This document shows positions 29,180-38,356 of a DNA stretch of 64,000 bases, in pieces. Made by a program: the position numbers and the translations under genes. Source of the DNA: Alteromonas sp. 5E99-2. Its GTDB lineage: Bacteria > Pseudomonadota > Gammaproteobacteria > Enterobacterales > Alteromonadaceae. The stretch is from contig NZ_JAFNJE010000004.1 in assembly GCF_017368475.1 (NCBI RefSeq), forward strand, positions 124,001-188,000, read 5' to 3'. How positions within the stretch are numbered: the first letter of the stretch is position 1; each line of letters begins with the position of its first letter. The notes beneath the pieces are model-generated. The model was not told the DNA's origin, made no database searches, and worked only from the letters and a program-made list of their open reading frames with translations.

Positions 29180-30171
29180 AATAGTTGGTTTAAGGCTTTC
29201 AAATTATCTACTGTCAGAAAATCCGGATTTGTTCCTGAGTGATATTCAAATTTTTCAGGGACTGGAGAGCCTTTTTCCCCTGCTCTATTTTTATCGTATT
29301 TTATATTTTTGTCGAAAAAAGTAATGGCTGGCGTAATAACATAATGATCATCAAACTCAAATGTGTGTCTTGCCATTTCTTCTGGCACCATTATTTCGTG
29401 CATTTTTTCTCCGGGCCGAATACCCACTTTTTCGTATTCACGAGAGCCACTCATTGCTTCAACTAAATCAATAATATGCACAGACGGTATTTTAGGAACA
29501 TAGATTTCCCCTCCTTGCATACGCTCGAAGGTTTTGATGACAAATTCAACACCTTCGCTAAGTGGAATCCAAAAGCGCGTCATTTCGGGGTGAGTAACAG
29601 GAAGTACAGTTTCTCCTTTACTTATTAATGAATGGAAAAACGGTACTACCGAGCCTCGAGACCCTACTACATTTCCATATCTAACAACAGAAAACCTTGG
29701 TCCCTTCACGCCCGATATATTATTAGCTGCTACGAATAGTTTGTCAGATGCTAATTTAGTTGCACCGTACAAATTAACTGGATTTGCGGCTTTATCTGTA
29801 GACAATGCAATAACGTGTTTAACATTATTTAAAATACACGCATCAATAACATTTTGAGCACCATTGATATTCGTTTTTATACATTCATTTGGGTTGTACT
29901 CAGCTGCAGGTACTTGTTTCAATGCTGCCGCATGAATGAGAAAATCTACATCACGAGTAGCCGATTTCAAACGCTCTTTGTCTCTAACATCGCCTAAAAA
30001 ATAGCGCATACACGGCTCATCAAATGACTGCTGCATTTCAAACTGTTTTAATTCATCTCGAGAATAAATTATTAGCCGTTTAGGCGAATAGGTAGAAAGT
30101 AAAGTTCGAATGAAGTGCTTACCGAAAGACCCGGTGCCACCAGTAATTAGAATTGACTTGTCGTTAAACAT
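29176..30171 (-). CDS. pseB: PseB, UDP-GlcNAc 4,6-dehydratase (5-inverting)
   Basis: First step of pseudaminic-acid synthesis. It is a short-chain dehydrogenase/extended SDR: ITGGTGSFGKHFIRTLL Rossmann motif at 8-24 and the catalytic Tyr/Lys in NLYGATKLASDKLF, plus RYGNVVGSRGSVVPFF. The 331-residue length is exact for PseB. It is first in the pseB-C-F-I-G-maf operon; 186 bases upstream separate it from the divergent fdtA-like gene. Confidence 0.96.
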   Translation of the reverse strand: MFNDKSILITGGTGSFGKHFIRTLLSTYSPKRLIIYSRDELKQFEMQQSFDEPCMRYFLGDVRDKERLKSATRDVDFLIHAAALKQVPAAEYNPNECIKTNINGAQNVIDACILNNVKHVIALSTDKAANPVNLYGATKLASDKLFVAANNISGVKGPRFSVVRYGNVVGSRGSVVPFFHSLISKGETVLPVTHPEMTRFWIPLSEGVEFVIKTFERMQGGEIYVPKIPSVHIIDLVEAMSGSREYEKVGIRPGEKMHEIMVPEEMARHTFEFDDHYVITPAITFFDKNIKYDKNRAGEKGSPVPEKFEYHSGTNPDFLTVDNLKALNQLL

Positions 30172-30357
30172 ACTGAGCCTCTATCTAAGTTAATCGTATC
30201 AGCTTATTAATTATTCTATTTTTTGATACTGCATTATTTGTACCATAAGAGTGACGGTATATTGACAAAAATTAAAGTATTATTTTGCCGTTTGTTTAAG
30301 ATTAACTAATATCCATTTTTAAGTAATTACCAAAACGGCCGATAAAAACTAAAGTGT

Positions 30358-30816
30358 TTGACGATAGTTAAAATTAATTGCGTTGGAGAATACAAAATCA
30401 AACTTGCTAAATTAATCGATTTTGAAATAAAAGGAGACTCACGAGGTTCCTTGATTTCGCTTGAGCAATATAAAAATGTTCCATTCGATGTGTTGCGTAT
30501 ATATTATATTTTCGATACTAGAACTGGAGTATCACGAGGGTTTCATGCCCATCGTCATTTGGAGCAAGTCGCTGTTTGCGTAAAAGGCCGTTGCCAATTT
30601 CATCTTGACAATGGCAAGCAGAAAGAAGAAATCGCCCTAGACTCACCAAGCGTCGGTTTATACATTGGTCATAATATATGGCGTGAAATGCATGATTTTA
30701 GTGACGATTGCGTATTATTGGTTTTAGCCAGTGATTATTATCATGAAGACGATTATATTCGTAGCTATGATGAATTTTTAACATCGGTAAAGAATAATGA
30801 TTCACAAACTAAGTGA
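30358..30816 (+). CDS. fdtA: FdtA/QdtA-type dTDP-4-oxo-6-deoxyglucose 3,4-ketoisomerase
   Basis: A 152-residue WxcM-like cupin enzyme that moves the keto group of dTDP-4-oxo-6-deoxyglucose from C4 to C3. Core motifs are [16 protein letters not shown] and the His-rich [27 protein letters not shown] metal-free active site. The frame opens with TTG at 30358 and no clear ribosome-binding site, so the true start is uncertain. It overlaps the acetyltransferase gene by 20 bases. Whether it is the Fuc3N (FdtA) or Qui3N (QdtA) isomer cannot be decided by eye. Confidence 0.87.
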   Translation: MTIVKINCVGEYKIKLAKLIDFEIKGDSRGSLISLEQYKNVPFDVLRIYYIFDTRTGVSRGFHAHRHLEQVAVCVKGRCQFHLDNGKQKEEIALDSPSVGLYIGHNIWREMHDFSDDCVLLVLASDYYHEDDYIRSYDEFLTSVKNNDSQTK

Positions 30817-31255
30817 CGTTGCATCTAAAGCCATTGGAAAAAACACCAATATTTGGCAATTTAGCGTTGTGTTAGAAGGTGCTATCATTGGTTTCAATTG
30901 CAATATTTGCGCCCATACATTCATCGAGAACAAAGTCTCTATGGGTAACAATGTAACCATCAAATCTGGTGTTTATTTGTGGTACGGGATAACCATAGAA
31001 GACAATATGTTCGTTGGGCCTAACGCGACATTCTCAAATGACAAATACCTTCGCTCTAAAAAATATTTAGAGCAATACCCAAAAACTATAGTGAAAAGAA
31101 ATGCGTCTATTGATGCAAATGTTACAATTCTGCCTGGAATCATATTGGGCGAAAACTGTATGGTTGAGGCTGGCGCTGTAGTTACAAAAGATGTTCCTGA
31201 CAATACCGTTGTTGTAAGTAATCCAGCTAGAGTTATTGAATACGTGAGCAAGTAA
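30797..31255 (+). CDS. Hexapeptide-repeat sugar N-acetyltransferase (FdtC/QdtC-like)
   Basis: Left-handed beta-helix acetyltransferase likely to N-acetylate dTDP-3-amino-3,6-dideoxyhexose. The 152 residues carry repeated hexapeptides ([61 protein letters not shown]). It lies between the ketoisomerase and the aminotransferase with overlaps on one side and one base on the other, the fdtA-C-B order. Confidence 0.85.
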   Translation: MIHKLSDVASKAIGKNTNIWQFSVVLEGAIIGFNCNICAHTFIENKVSMGNNVTIKSGVYLWYGITIEDNMFVGPNATFSNDKYLRSKKYLEQYPKTIVKRNASIDANVTILPGIILGENCMVEAGAVVTKDVPDNTVVVSNPARVIEYVSK

Positions 31256-31256
31256 T

Positions 31257-32357
31257 ATGATCCCATTTTTGAACTTAAAAGAGATAAATCAAAAATATGA
31301 ACAAGAGTTGAAAGATGCTTGCTCTCGAGTCATCAACTCTGGTTGGTACATTATGGGCGAGGAGCTTTTGGGTTTTGAAAAAGAGTTTTCCACGTTTTGT
31401 GGGACTAACCATACTATAGGAGTAGCCAGTGGTTTAGATGCATTATCGCTGGTACTCAGGGCATGGATAGAACTCGGAAAATTGAAAGCCGGCGACGAAG
31501 TTATTGTACAAGCAAACACATACATTGCTTCAATATTATCTATAACAGAAAATAATTTAATTCCCGTATTTGTTGATCCCGATCCCTTTAGTTTAAATCT
31601 TGACCCACACAAATTAAAAGCCGCTATCACAGAAAAAACAAAAGTCATTTTACCCGTCCACCTATACGGCCTGCTTTCCCCAATGAGTGAAATAATGGCA
31701 ATAGCAAAAGATTTTAACTTACTCGTACTGGAAGATTGTGCTCAAGCACATGGGGCAAAAGAGAGTGGAAAGTTAGCAGGAAGTTGGGGTGACGCGGCTG
31801 CCTTCAGTTTTTATCCTGGTAAAAATTTAGGTGCGTTAGGGGATGGAGGAGCCATTGTTACCGATAACGATGAATTAGCCCATTTGTTGAGGGCTTTGCG
31901 CAACTACGGTTCCCACAAGAAATATGAACATTCTTACCTAGGAGTCAATAGTCGCTTAGATGAAATTCAAGCCGCTATGCTCAGAGTCAAATTAAAATAC
32001 TTATCTGATGAAACCGTATCTCGTCGGGACGTTGCTTCGCGGTACTTATCAGGAATCGTAAATACAAAAATTCAATTACCACAAGATCCAATACCGCTCA
32101 GCCATGTTTGGCACCTGTTCGTTGTACAAACTGAATACCGCACTAAATTACAAGAATTTTTGAGCTCCGAAGGAATACAAACACAAATTCACTACCCAAT
32201 TCCACCAAACAAACAACAAGCTTACAAAAAGTGGAGTAATTTAAGTTTACCTATTTCTGAAAAGTTGCACCAAAGAGTGCTGTCATTACCAATAGCGCCT
32301 AATTTAGAAAATGACGAAGTTGAATATATTATCAAAACAGTAAATCAATTTAGTTAA
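31257..32357 (+). CDS. fdtB: FdtB/QdtB-type dTDP-3-oxo-6-deoxyhexose aminotransferase
   Basis: DegT/DnrJ/EryC1 PLP enzyme of 366 residues. The Schiff-base Lys is K189 in [26 protein letters not shown] at 158-168 stacks the cofactor. [18 protein letters not shown] and the C-terminal [12 protein letters not shown] segment match sugar 3-aminotransferases of the FdtB/QdtB group. With the two genes before it, it makes dTDP-Fuc3NAc or dTDP-Qui3NAc; rmlA and rmlB, which supply the substrate, are not in the window. Confidence 0.88.
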   Translation: MIPFLNLKEINQKYEQELKDACSRVINSGWYIMGEELLGFEKEFSTFCGTNHTIGVASGLDALSLVLRAWIELGKLKAGDEVIVQANTYIASILSITENNLIPVFVDPDPFSLNLDPHKLKAAITEKTKVILPVHLYGLLSPMSEIMAIAKDFNLLVLEDCAQAHGAKESGKLAGSWGDAAAFSFYPGKNLGALGDGGAIVTDNDELAHLLRALRNYGSHKKYEHSYLGVNSRLDEIQAAMLRVKLKYLSDETVSRRDVASRYLSGIVNTKIQLPQDPIPLSHVWHLFVVQTEYRTKLQEFLSSEGIQTQIHYPIPPNKQQAYKKWSNLSLPISEKLHQRVLSLPIAPNLENDEVEYIIKTVNQFS

Positions 32358-32364
32358 CTTAGAT

Positions 32365-32627
32365 ATGTCATTTAGATTGAATGTCGATAGATTTTTAAAG
32401 ATGAATATTACCCAAAACGAATCAAGATTACTGTAATGTTTGCTTTTTATGCTGACGGGTTCAACATGGAAGTATGATGATCTCTATCAAGAAATGAAGG
32501 AAAGTGACAATTTTCACCCGACGGTAGTTATCATCCCCTTAGTAACAAAAGGGGAAGAAGCTCTAATTCAAGAAATCGAATTAAGCCAGAATTATTGTGA
32601 ACGCAACCACTACAACTATGTCTGTTC
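32365..32627 (+). pseudogene. Broken 5' part of a glycan gene (CDP-glycerol-phosphotransferase-like?)
   Basis: From ATG 32365 the frame reads about 23 codons, meets an in-frame TAA at 32434-32436, and continues in the same frame as CLLFMLTGSTWKYDDLYQEM and then VVIIPLVTKGEEALIQEIEL until the IS3-family element begins at about 32628. The STWKYDSLY-like motif recalls the N-terminal region of some CDP-glycerol:glycerophosphotransferase-like glycan proteins. The nonsense codon and the insertion both mark it as dead, unless translation restarts after the TAA. It follows fdtB by 7 bases, so it was probably the fourth gene of that cassette. Confidence 0.65.
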
Positions 32628-32639
32628 TGCGCAACTAAA

Positions 32640-33461
32640 TCAGGACACTTTTCGTAAGGAACTTTGTTCATACTGTACTGGCGACAGATCACCATTAGCT
32701 GTATGGAGCCTTTCTAAGTTGTAATAGCGCATATACGCTGTCACATTATTTCTCATATGTTCACGAGTTGGCTGTGGTACTTTCAGTAACCAATCATGTT
32801 TTAAGCTGCCGAAGAAACGTTCGACAACAGCATTATCCCAACACGCACCAACATCCCCCATACACGCTCCAGCGCCGTAATTCAATAATAATCTCCGGTA
32901 TTGTTTACAGGTGTATCGTGACCCTCTGTCAGAGTGAAACACCAAGCCTTTTGGTGGTTGACGTAAGTTATACGCTTTCATCATGGCTTTACTTACTAAG
33001 TCCGTGGTCATTCGTTTATCAATATGCCAACCAATGATACGGCGGGAATATAAGTCCATGACTATGGCTAGATACATCCAGCCTTCACCAGTCCTTAAAT
33101 AAGTCACATCACCAGCCCACACTTGATTTGGCGCAACAGGATTAAAGTTTTGATTCAACAGATTATCTGCAACAGCATCACTGTGTTTGCATTTGGTCGT
33201 CACCTTGTAGGCAACACGTTGCGTCACAACTAGGCCAAGTGTTGCCATTAGCTTCTGAACGCCGTAATCACTCACTTGAAAGCCCTCCTCGCATAACCGT
33301 TTACGTAACTCTCGATAATCTAAGCTATTTCTGCTTTGTTCGAAGATAACTTTGGCTCTTCGATACAGATTAAGTTGCTCTGCCGTAATGAGTTTTGCAG
33401 GGCGATTAAGCCATGCGTAATAAGCACTGCGGCTTACTTTCATCATTTTACAAAGCTTCAC
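32640..33461 (-). CDS. IS3-family transposase OrfB (DDE catalytic part)
   Basis: Catalytic half of the transposase. The rve integrase core has all three acidic residues: D118 (WAGDVTYLR), D178 (HSDRGSRY) and E214 (NAVVERFFGSLK). The stop lies inside the terminal inverted repeat. Its frame is open upstream of the Met and joins orfA after a -1 shift at AAAAAAG (33536-33542), so the active enzyme would be an OrfAB fusion. Confidence 0.92.
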   Translation of the reverse strand: MKLCKMMKVSRSAYYAWLNRPAKLITAEQLNLYRRAKVIFEQSRNSLDYRELRKRLCEEGFQVSDYGVQKLMATLGLVVTQRVAYKVTTKCKHSDAVADNLLNQNFNPVAPNQVWAGDVTYLRTGEGWMYLAIVMDLYSRRIIGWHIDKRMTTDLVSKAMMKAYNLRQPPKGLVFHSDRGSRYTCKQYRRLLLNYGAGACMGDVGACWDNAVVERFFGSLKHDWLLKVPQPTREHMRNNVTAYMRYYNLERLHTANGDLSPVQYEQSSLRKVS

Positions 33462-33502
33462 AATAGGAAAAGCTGAAGATAACTGCTTAATCGTTTTAAA
33501 GG

Positions 33503-33790
33503 TTACTTGGTTTCCTTTAACAGGCGGGCGCTGGCCTTTTTTAATATCTCTTTCTCTATCCTTAGCTCTTTATTTTCCTTGCGCAGCTTTAGGAGCTCAG
33601 CTCGTTCATCTGCATTTAGGCTAGTGCCTGAATGCTCAGCTTCAACCTTGGCTCTCCAGTTATAAAGTAATTTATCTGTAATACCTAAAGATGCTGCCGC
33701 CTTAGGTACGCTGTAACCTTGCTCGGTTACCAATGCCACAGCTTATTGTTTAAATTCAGCTGTATAACTTATGTTTGTTCGTTTTGTCAT
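33503..33790 (-). pseudogene. IS3-family OrfA with an in-frame stop
   Basis: Helix-turn-helix half of the transposase. From ATG 33788-33790 the frame reads MTKRTNISYTAEFKQ, then TAA (33743-33745), then AVALVTEQGYSVPKAAASLGITDKLLYNWRAK with a Leu-rich coil to the end. Relatives have a Glu codon at this place, so one base change (GAA to TAA) explains it. A GTG just after the stop could restart translation but would lack the first helix. The copy is probably inactive. Confidence 0.85.
33536..33542 (-). promoter_or_regulatory. Programmed -1 frameshift site of the IS
   Basis: The minus strand has A AAA AAG in the orfA frame (TTA AAA AAG). Slipping back one base opens KGQRPPVKGNQVTFKTIKQLS, which runs without a stop into OrfB. 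Confidence 0.82.
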
Positions 33791-33849
33791 TTAACACCTC
33801 GATAATTGGATTATATTCCATTATTAAAATGTCCTGTTTGATTAAAGCA

Positions 33850-33995
33850 GAATAATTTATTTGCAAGGTGATAGAGTTGGAAACAATCCGTTTTTATTTG
33901 AAATGAACTCAATGGAATCTACCGATGTAGACTGGGAAGAAGATTTTACTATTGCAGAAATACTATACAAACACTCTCTAAGCCAGAAACTCTAA
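33850..33995 (+). pseudogene. C-terminal remnant of a gene beyond the IS
   Basis: Directly after the IS an open plus-strand frame from 33852 reads IIYLQGDRVGNNPFLFEM and continues with an acidic segment to a TAA at 33993-33995. It has no start codon of its own near the IS edge, so it is the 3' end of an interrupted gene, perhaps the one whose 5' end lies at 32365-32627, with the middle lost. The family is not recognised. It converges tail to tail with the GT61 gene, overlapping its stop. Confidence 0.55.
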
Positions 33996-35557
33996 TCGAG
34001 TCTAGCCAGAGTATTAACCACCCACTTCTCAATTTTTTCGCAATTGATGTCATATGGAGCAATATACATACCTCGGGTGTCAGCGGTACCCGCTTTATAT
34101 GTAATGAAGTCAAGTTTAATACCCAAATGCTCAGCCAACGACGAATAGCCTGAAAAATCACCTGCCTCTTCGGCTATCCAAGTCAAACATCGTATCCCCG
34201 AATTTGCGAAAATCAAATTAGTCCAAGCAGCGCCTGTTGGACCTATAATAATCTCTGCTTGCTGCATTACTTCGACCTGCTCTTCAAAAGTAAGGTCTTC
34301 CAAATAAACTGGCTTAAAGCCATATTTATCGAGAATAGAAATTACCTCATCTTGGTTGAAACTCCTAATATATGGCTTGCGAGCAAAAAACACTCTTTTT
34401 TGCTGAGACTCATTCGTTTTTTTTGCTCGTCCTTTTAACGCTACCAATTTTAAGAAACGAAGTGAACTTGAGCTTATATAACAATTAGTAGCATCGCAAA
34501 CTTCACCTATTTTTAAATTCGGTGCGATATAATTAGGAGGAGTAATATAAATAAGTTCATTCACCTGATACTGACTCGTACTTTCCAACCATATAACGTC
34601 ATTTTTAATCTTAAAAAGAGAGAAAAAAGAACTGATCGATGGTATTTCCTGAACATTTTTAGAAATAAGAATAGGAAAATTCACAAACTCACATGGTAAT
34701 TTACTAAGATATTGAAGTTTACTTAATACTTCTAATACCCAATGATAATAATTAGTATCACTGGATCCAGTAATTGCTATGCCTCTTTGAATTTGTTTTG
34801 GTTTTCCTTTTCTCAATATCACTTTATTACTACCGTGAGTTACAATGTTTCCACCAGAGTAATCTGCACAATGATCTCTCAAGCTAGGGACTCTGGTCAT
34901 TACAGTGGTGTTATTATCAAACGAAATCGCACTATTTGTAGGAGATATAGTAGCCTGTTTAAAAAAATACGCCGATACACTTGGGAGATATATCTGCTTT
35001 ATTTGAGATTTTGAGTCTAAGAAATTAGGAGTAAAAGAAAACCCCTTATGTTTAGCTATAAATTCTTTAACTTTATTCATTTCTAATTGATCTAACCATA
35101 AAATATCATTGGTTAAATAGCATCGAAAATCTATCACAAAGAGTTTAACTAAATATAAAAGGCAGCTAGATAGCAGGTTCTTGTGATTACATATATAGTT
35201 TGTTAATGCACTTATAAGATGATGTTTATAATGGTGACGTGGTGATAAACTTACGTCATGATACAAGCTAATTTTATGCTCTGGTACGCTCAACTCGCCT
35301 GTCAATTGCTTATGTATTTCCTTATAAGAATCACTTGCAATAATTATAGTATCAAACATTTTTTCTCCGATCTCCTTAGGATCAAAAACGGGTTTTCCAC
35401 AAAATCTTGTCCCATGTTTGTTACTATTGTTGTCTAAAAATCCAAGAACCTTATATTGGCTTTGGATAGAATCAAAAAGATATTTCCCTCCAGCTCCTGT
35501 ACCAAAAATAAATACTTTTTTTTTCTTTTTCGAAAATTGTAAGTTCAACATCCTCAT
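33992..35557 (-). CDS. GT61 (DUF563) glycosyltransferase with N-terminal Rossmann-like domain
   Basis: Probable glycosyltransferase. The GT61 core is at about residues 235-500, with ITGSSDTNYYHWVLEVLSKLQYL, FFARKPYIRSFNQDEVISIL and QAEIIIGPTGAAWTNLIFANSG. In front, residues 12-100 form a sugar-binding Rossmann-like unit (VFIFGTGAGGKYLFDSI, VLGFLDNNSNKHGTRFCGKPVFDP) of the type found in PglD-like and C-methyltransferase tails. The acceptor is unknown; its place beside sugar-nucleotide and flagellin genes suggests flagellin or surface-glycan work. Confidence 0.8.
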   Translation of the reverse strand: MRMLNLQFSKKKKKVFIFGTGAGGKYLFDSIQSQYKVLGFLDNNSNKHGTRFCGKPVFDPKEIGEKMFDTIIIASDSYKEIHKQLTGELSVPEHKISLYHDVSLSPRHHYKHHLISALTNYICNHKNLLSSCLLYLVKLFVIDFRCYLTNDILWLDQLEMNKVKEFIAKHKGFSFTPNFLDSKSQIKQIYLPSVSAYFFKQATISPTNSAISFDNNTTVMTRVPSLRDHCADYSGGNIVTHGSNKVILRKGKPKQIQRGIAITGSSDTNYYHWVLEVLSKLQYLSKLPCEFVNFPILISKNVQEIPSISSFFSLFKIKNDVIWLESTSQYQVNELIYITPPNYIAPNLKIGEVCDATNCYISSSSLRFLKLVALKGRAKKTNESQQKRVFFARKPYIRSFNQDEVISILDKYGFKPVYLEDLTFEEQVEVMQQAEIIIGPTGAAWTNLIFANSGIRCLTWIAEEAGDFSGYSSLAEHLGIKLDFITYKAGTADTRGMYIAPYDINCEKIEKWVVNTLARLD

Positions 35558-35633
35558 ACTAGCCTTTCCATTCTAAATATCATATTTATAGTAATTAGCG
35601 GGTCCACTACTTTGGAGAGACTATTAAAATATC

Positions 35634-35927
35634 TTACTTATATTTTGCTGTTTTTTTACGCGCGGATATAAATTTAGCCAGCTCATTTTTTGAGGAAGAA
35701 AAATGCGTCTGTATTTCAGTTTCAAACTTTTTTTGAGTAACTAACTCTTTACTAGCGAAGTCCTTTTTATCAACATCATCCAATAGATTCATATACCGAT
35801 TTATCAATTCATCTCTTAATGCCATAAATTTATCTAGAGCATGAAAATCGACTTCTTGTTCTAACAATACAGAAGAAATTGAATTATTAGTTTGTATTAA
35901 CTCATCTAACGTTGAATCTGCTATCAC
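35634..35927 (-). CDS. FliT-like export chaperone
   Basis: A 97-residue all-helical charged protein located directly after fliS (1-base gap), where the FliD chaperone FliT (or FlaI in Vibrio) usually lies. The sequence itself is weakly conserved, so the call rests on position, size and helical character (VDFHALDKFMALRDELINRYMNLLDDV). Confidence 0.7.
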   Translation of the reverse strand: MIADSTLDELIQTNNSISSVLLEQEVDFHALDKFMALRDELINRYMNLLDDVDKKDFASKELVTQKKFETEIQTHFSSSKNELAKFISARKKTAKYK

Positions 35928-36356
35928 TTAAACAACCTCATTGTTCTGCAATTTCATTTGATAAGCATCATCTTTCGCTGATTGAGGAATTTGCACCCAT
36001 GCGTCACGGATAGGGCTAAATAAATGAATAACTTCATCTATTGGCTCTAGACTATTTTCAATATGAGCTTTACCTATTTGATCTATCATGTAGTCATACA
36101 AAGAATAAAGGTTTTGAGATAATTCTCCACCGACCTCTAAATCAATAGTATCTCGTAAATTCATAAAAATAGCGGTCACTCTAGAAAGCAACTCGGATTT
36201 TGATTCAAATTCTTTTCTTTCTATCGCACCTTTAGCATAAGCAAGTCTATCAAGTGCGCCTTGCATTAACATTAATGTTAAGCGGTGAGGATCTGCGTTG
36301 GCAATATCTTGTTTTAAATTGCCTTTCTTATAGGCATTTATTCCTGTTAATCGCAT
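35928..36356 (-). CDS. fliS: Flagellin export chaperone FliS
   Basis: Cytoplasmic chaperone that keeps flagellin unpolymerised before export. The 142 residues show the FliS hallmarks: ADPHRLTLMLMQGALDRLAYAKGAIER, RVTAIFMNLRDTIDLEVGGELSQNLYSLYDYM. It lies 12 bases after fliD. Confidence 0.95.
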   Translation of the reverse strand: MRLTGINAYKKGNLKQDIANADPHRLTLMLMQGALDRLAYAKGAIERKEFESKSELLSRVTAIFMNLRDTIDLEVGGELSQNLYSLYDYMIDQIGKAHIENSLEPIDEVIHLFSPIRDAWVQIPQSAKDDAYQMKLQNNEVV

Positions 36357-36368
36357 GTTATGCCTCTA

Positions 36369-37811
36369 TTAGCCAAGCGCACTTAACAATGCAGCACCTG
36401 TACTATTCAAACTAGATACAGTTTGATCTAGATTTAAATACCGATCCCGTAAAATCTGCTCAGTATTTAAAAGTCTCAACTCTAACGCTTCTCGTTCGTC
36501 AAACAAGTTATCTCGCTCTTGAAGGGCACTGTCTTCTCTCGAATCAATCAGCCCTCCAGCTTGAGTATAGGATTCTAAAACTTGTAAAAGGCGAGTCGCT
36601 ATTCCTTCGTCCTCATCAGTAAATAGTGCAGCGATATCGTCAAAATTGTCGTCTAACGCATCTTGCAGTCTATCTTCTCCCGTACCTAAACCAAAATCGG
36701 TGTTGCCTATTTCCAACTCACCATCTGAATTTAATTCAATTCCCAGCTGAAACAAATTTCCCAATCCCGAAGAGGCAACATTTTCACTTACGATATTCGC
36801 TAATGATGTTTGCAAACCACGTAATAAAGAGTCTCCGGCTAATGCCCCATCATCTTCTAATTCTGACTCGCCAAAACGAGACAATGTTTGGATTTCACCA
36901 ATCAAACTATTGTAATTATCGACAAAATCTCTAACTCTGGTCTCAAGCCCTTCCTGATCAAAGCCGACAGTTAAACTTGAAGTAACACGGGTTACGCCAT
37001 CAGCTTCAAATTCAGAAACGCTCTCAACTTCAAAAGTAACACTTTGAATAGTATTAGCAAATTCGTTAGACCCGCTTTGAACTTCTAATCCATCAACAAA
37101 AGCAATGGCATTTTGCGCATTTTCTGTTGCAGTAAGAAAAGCCGTCGTTTCAGAGGAGTCTGTGGTTGCTATTCTTTCTAAATCAGAGAGATCATCATCA
37201 TTGACGATAACTAAGTCATTTCCGTCTCCCGTTACATCAGAAGTAATAACAAGCCGAGCACCTGCAGCCGTGCCTGTGTCAATAATATTGGCCGTGACGC
37301 CAAAATTGCCTTCAGCGTTGTTAATTTGTTCTCGTAATTGAGCTAATGTTGTTCCTGCAGTTAAATCGATTGAAAATGAATCTCCACTACCATCAACTTT
37401 AAAGGTAAGAGAACCATCTCCCGATGATAAAACAGCGTCAGAAGAGTCGGTAAAAGCACCGTCATCTGTAATTAATCGACTTCCAGTCGCAAGCTGCTCA
37501 ACTTGAATATCATAGGTACCACTTAAAGCACTGTTAGCTGCTTCCGCGGTAAAAATAGCGTCTTCAGAATCAGGAGTAGAAACGGTCGTTTCACGTCCAT
37601 TTAAATCCGTACTGTTCTCAAGGTCTTCAACTGCATCTTGAAAATCAGACAAACGAGAAGTTAATTGACCTAAAGCAGAAATTTCAGCCTCATTGGTCTC
37701 TTCTCTTGCATTAATCGAATTTTCTCTTGGCTCACGCTGCGCAGATACAAGCTGAGTAACCAAACTTTCTAGATCTAAACCTGAACCTACACCCAAAGAT
37801 GAAATTGACAT
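36369..37811 (-). CDS. fliD: Flagellar filament cap protein FliD
   Basis: Filament cap that helps flagellin fold at the tip. N-terminal MSISSLGVGSGLDLESLVTQL and VAQREP-like SAQREPRENSI lead into FliD_N, and the FliD_C part has FVDNYNSLIGEIQTLSRFG and a C-terminal coiled region (LRLLNTEQILRDRYLNLDQTVSSLNS). At 480 residues it is complete. It follows flaG by 13 bases. Confidence 0.96.
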   Translation of the reverse strand: MSISSLGVGSGLDLESLVTQLVSAQREPRENSINAREETNEAEISALGQLTSRLSDFQDAVEDLENSTDLNGRETTVSTPDSEDAIFTAEAANSALSGTYDIQVEQLATGSRLITDDGAFTDSSDAVLSSGDGSLTFKVDGSGDSFSIDLTAGTTLAQLREQINNAEGNFGVTANIIDTGTAAGARLVITSDVTGDGNDLVIVNDDDLSDLERIATTDSSETTAFLTATENAQNAIAFVDGLEVQSGSNEFANTIQSVTFEVESVSEFEADGVTRVTSSLTVGFDQEGLETRVRDFVDNYNSLIGEIQTLSRFGESELEDDGALAGDSLLRGLQTSLANIVSENVASSGLGNLFQLGIELNSDGELEIGNTDFGLGTGEDRLQDALDDNFDDIAALFTDEDEGIATRLLQVLESYTQAGGLIDSREDSALQERDNLFDEREALELRLLNTEQILRDRYLNLDQTVSSLNSTGAALLSALG

Positions 37812-37824
37812 ACTATCTACCTTT

Positions 37825-38271
37825 TTAAACTTGTCGGTTGATTAACACCCCTACACTACTTCCAATATCGTCTTGTAAAGACTGAATACGGTCAGCGAGT
37901 TCCAATACTTCTTCTGAAGGTATCTGTCGGATAACATCACCAGAACTGGAATCTCTCACTGTTACTATAGCGCGTTCTGTTTCATCATCCACCGAAAATG
38001 CTAAGTTACGGGATTGGCCTTGTACAAAAGATTCAACTTCTTCCACTGCTTCCTGTAACGCTTCATTATTACTTTCGCTATCTAAGTTATCGGCACCCGT
38101 TGAGCTTTCTTGAGTATCAGACGTAACATTAACTCGTGTATTATCAGTACGCAACGGTATTTCTGTATTTACATTTGTACTCTGCTCATCAGTTTGCGGT
38201 GACGATGTTCTCTCCACTGTAACATTAGATGCAGCAATATTTTGACCAACTTGTAATGAATTAATTGTCAT
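37825..38271 (-). CDS. flaG: FlaG family protein
   Basis: FlaG limits filament length in several polar flagellates. The 148 residues have a disordered Ser/Thr/Asn-rich first half and the conserved FlaG core RNLAFSVDDETERAIVTVRDSSSGDVIRQIPSEEVLELADRI-type segment in the second half. A strong AAGGAGG ribosome-binding site precedes the ATG. It lies behind the terminator of the first flagellin and before fliD. Confidence 0.92.
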   Translation of the reverse strand: MTINSLQVGQNIAASNVTVERTSSPQTDEQSTNVNTEIPLRTDNTRVNVTSDTQESSTGADNLDSESNNEALQEAVEEVESFVQGQSRNLAFSVDDETERAIVTVRDSSSGDVIRQIPSEEVLELADRIQSLQDDIGSSVGVLINRQV

Positions 38272-38296
38272 GATCTACCTCCTTAAGTAGAAACGA

Positions 38297-38327
38297 CAAA
38301 ACGGGCTCTGTTTTCACAGACGCCCGT
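38297..38327 (-). terminator. Terminator of flagellin gene A
   Basis: On the minus strand ACGGGC-g-TCTGT-GAAA-ACAGA-GCCCGT followed by TTTTGT: an 11-bp stem with one bulge, 29 bases after the flagellin stop. Confidence 0.8.
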
Positions 38328-38356
38328 TGTCTTTAATAAAAACTAAACTCGCTTCG

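Larger units (their letters stand above)
32628..33849 (-). mobile_element. IS3-family insertion sequence
   Basis: About 1222 bp with two frames, orfA and orfB, read on the minus strand. The ends start TG and finish CA: 32628 TGCGCAACTAAAT-CAGGACA-CTTTT and, reversed from 33849, TGCTTTAATCAAA-CAGGACA-TTTT, imperfect inverted repeats aligned without gaps and sharing CAGGACA at the same offset. No direct repeat of target flanks is seen. The two flanks do not join into one intact gene, so a deletion probably occurred. Confidence 0.8.
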
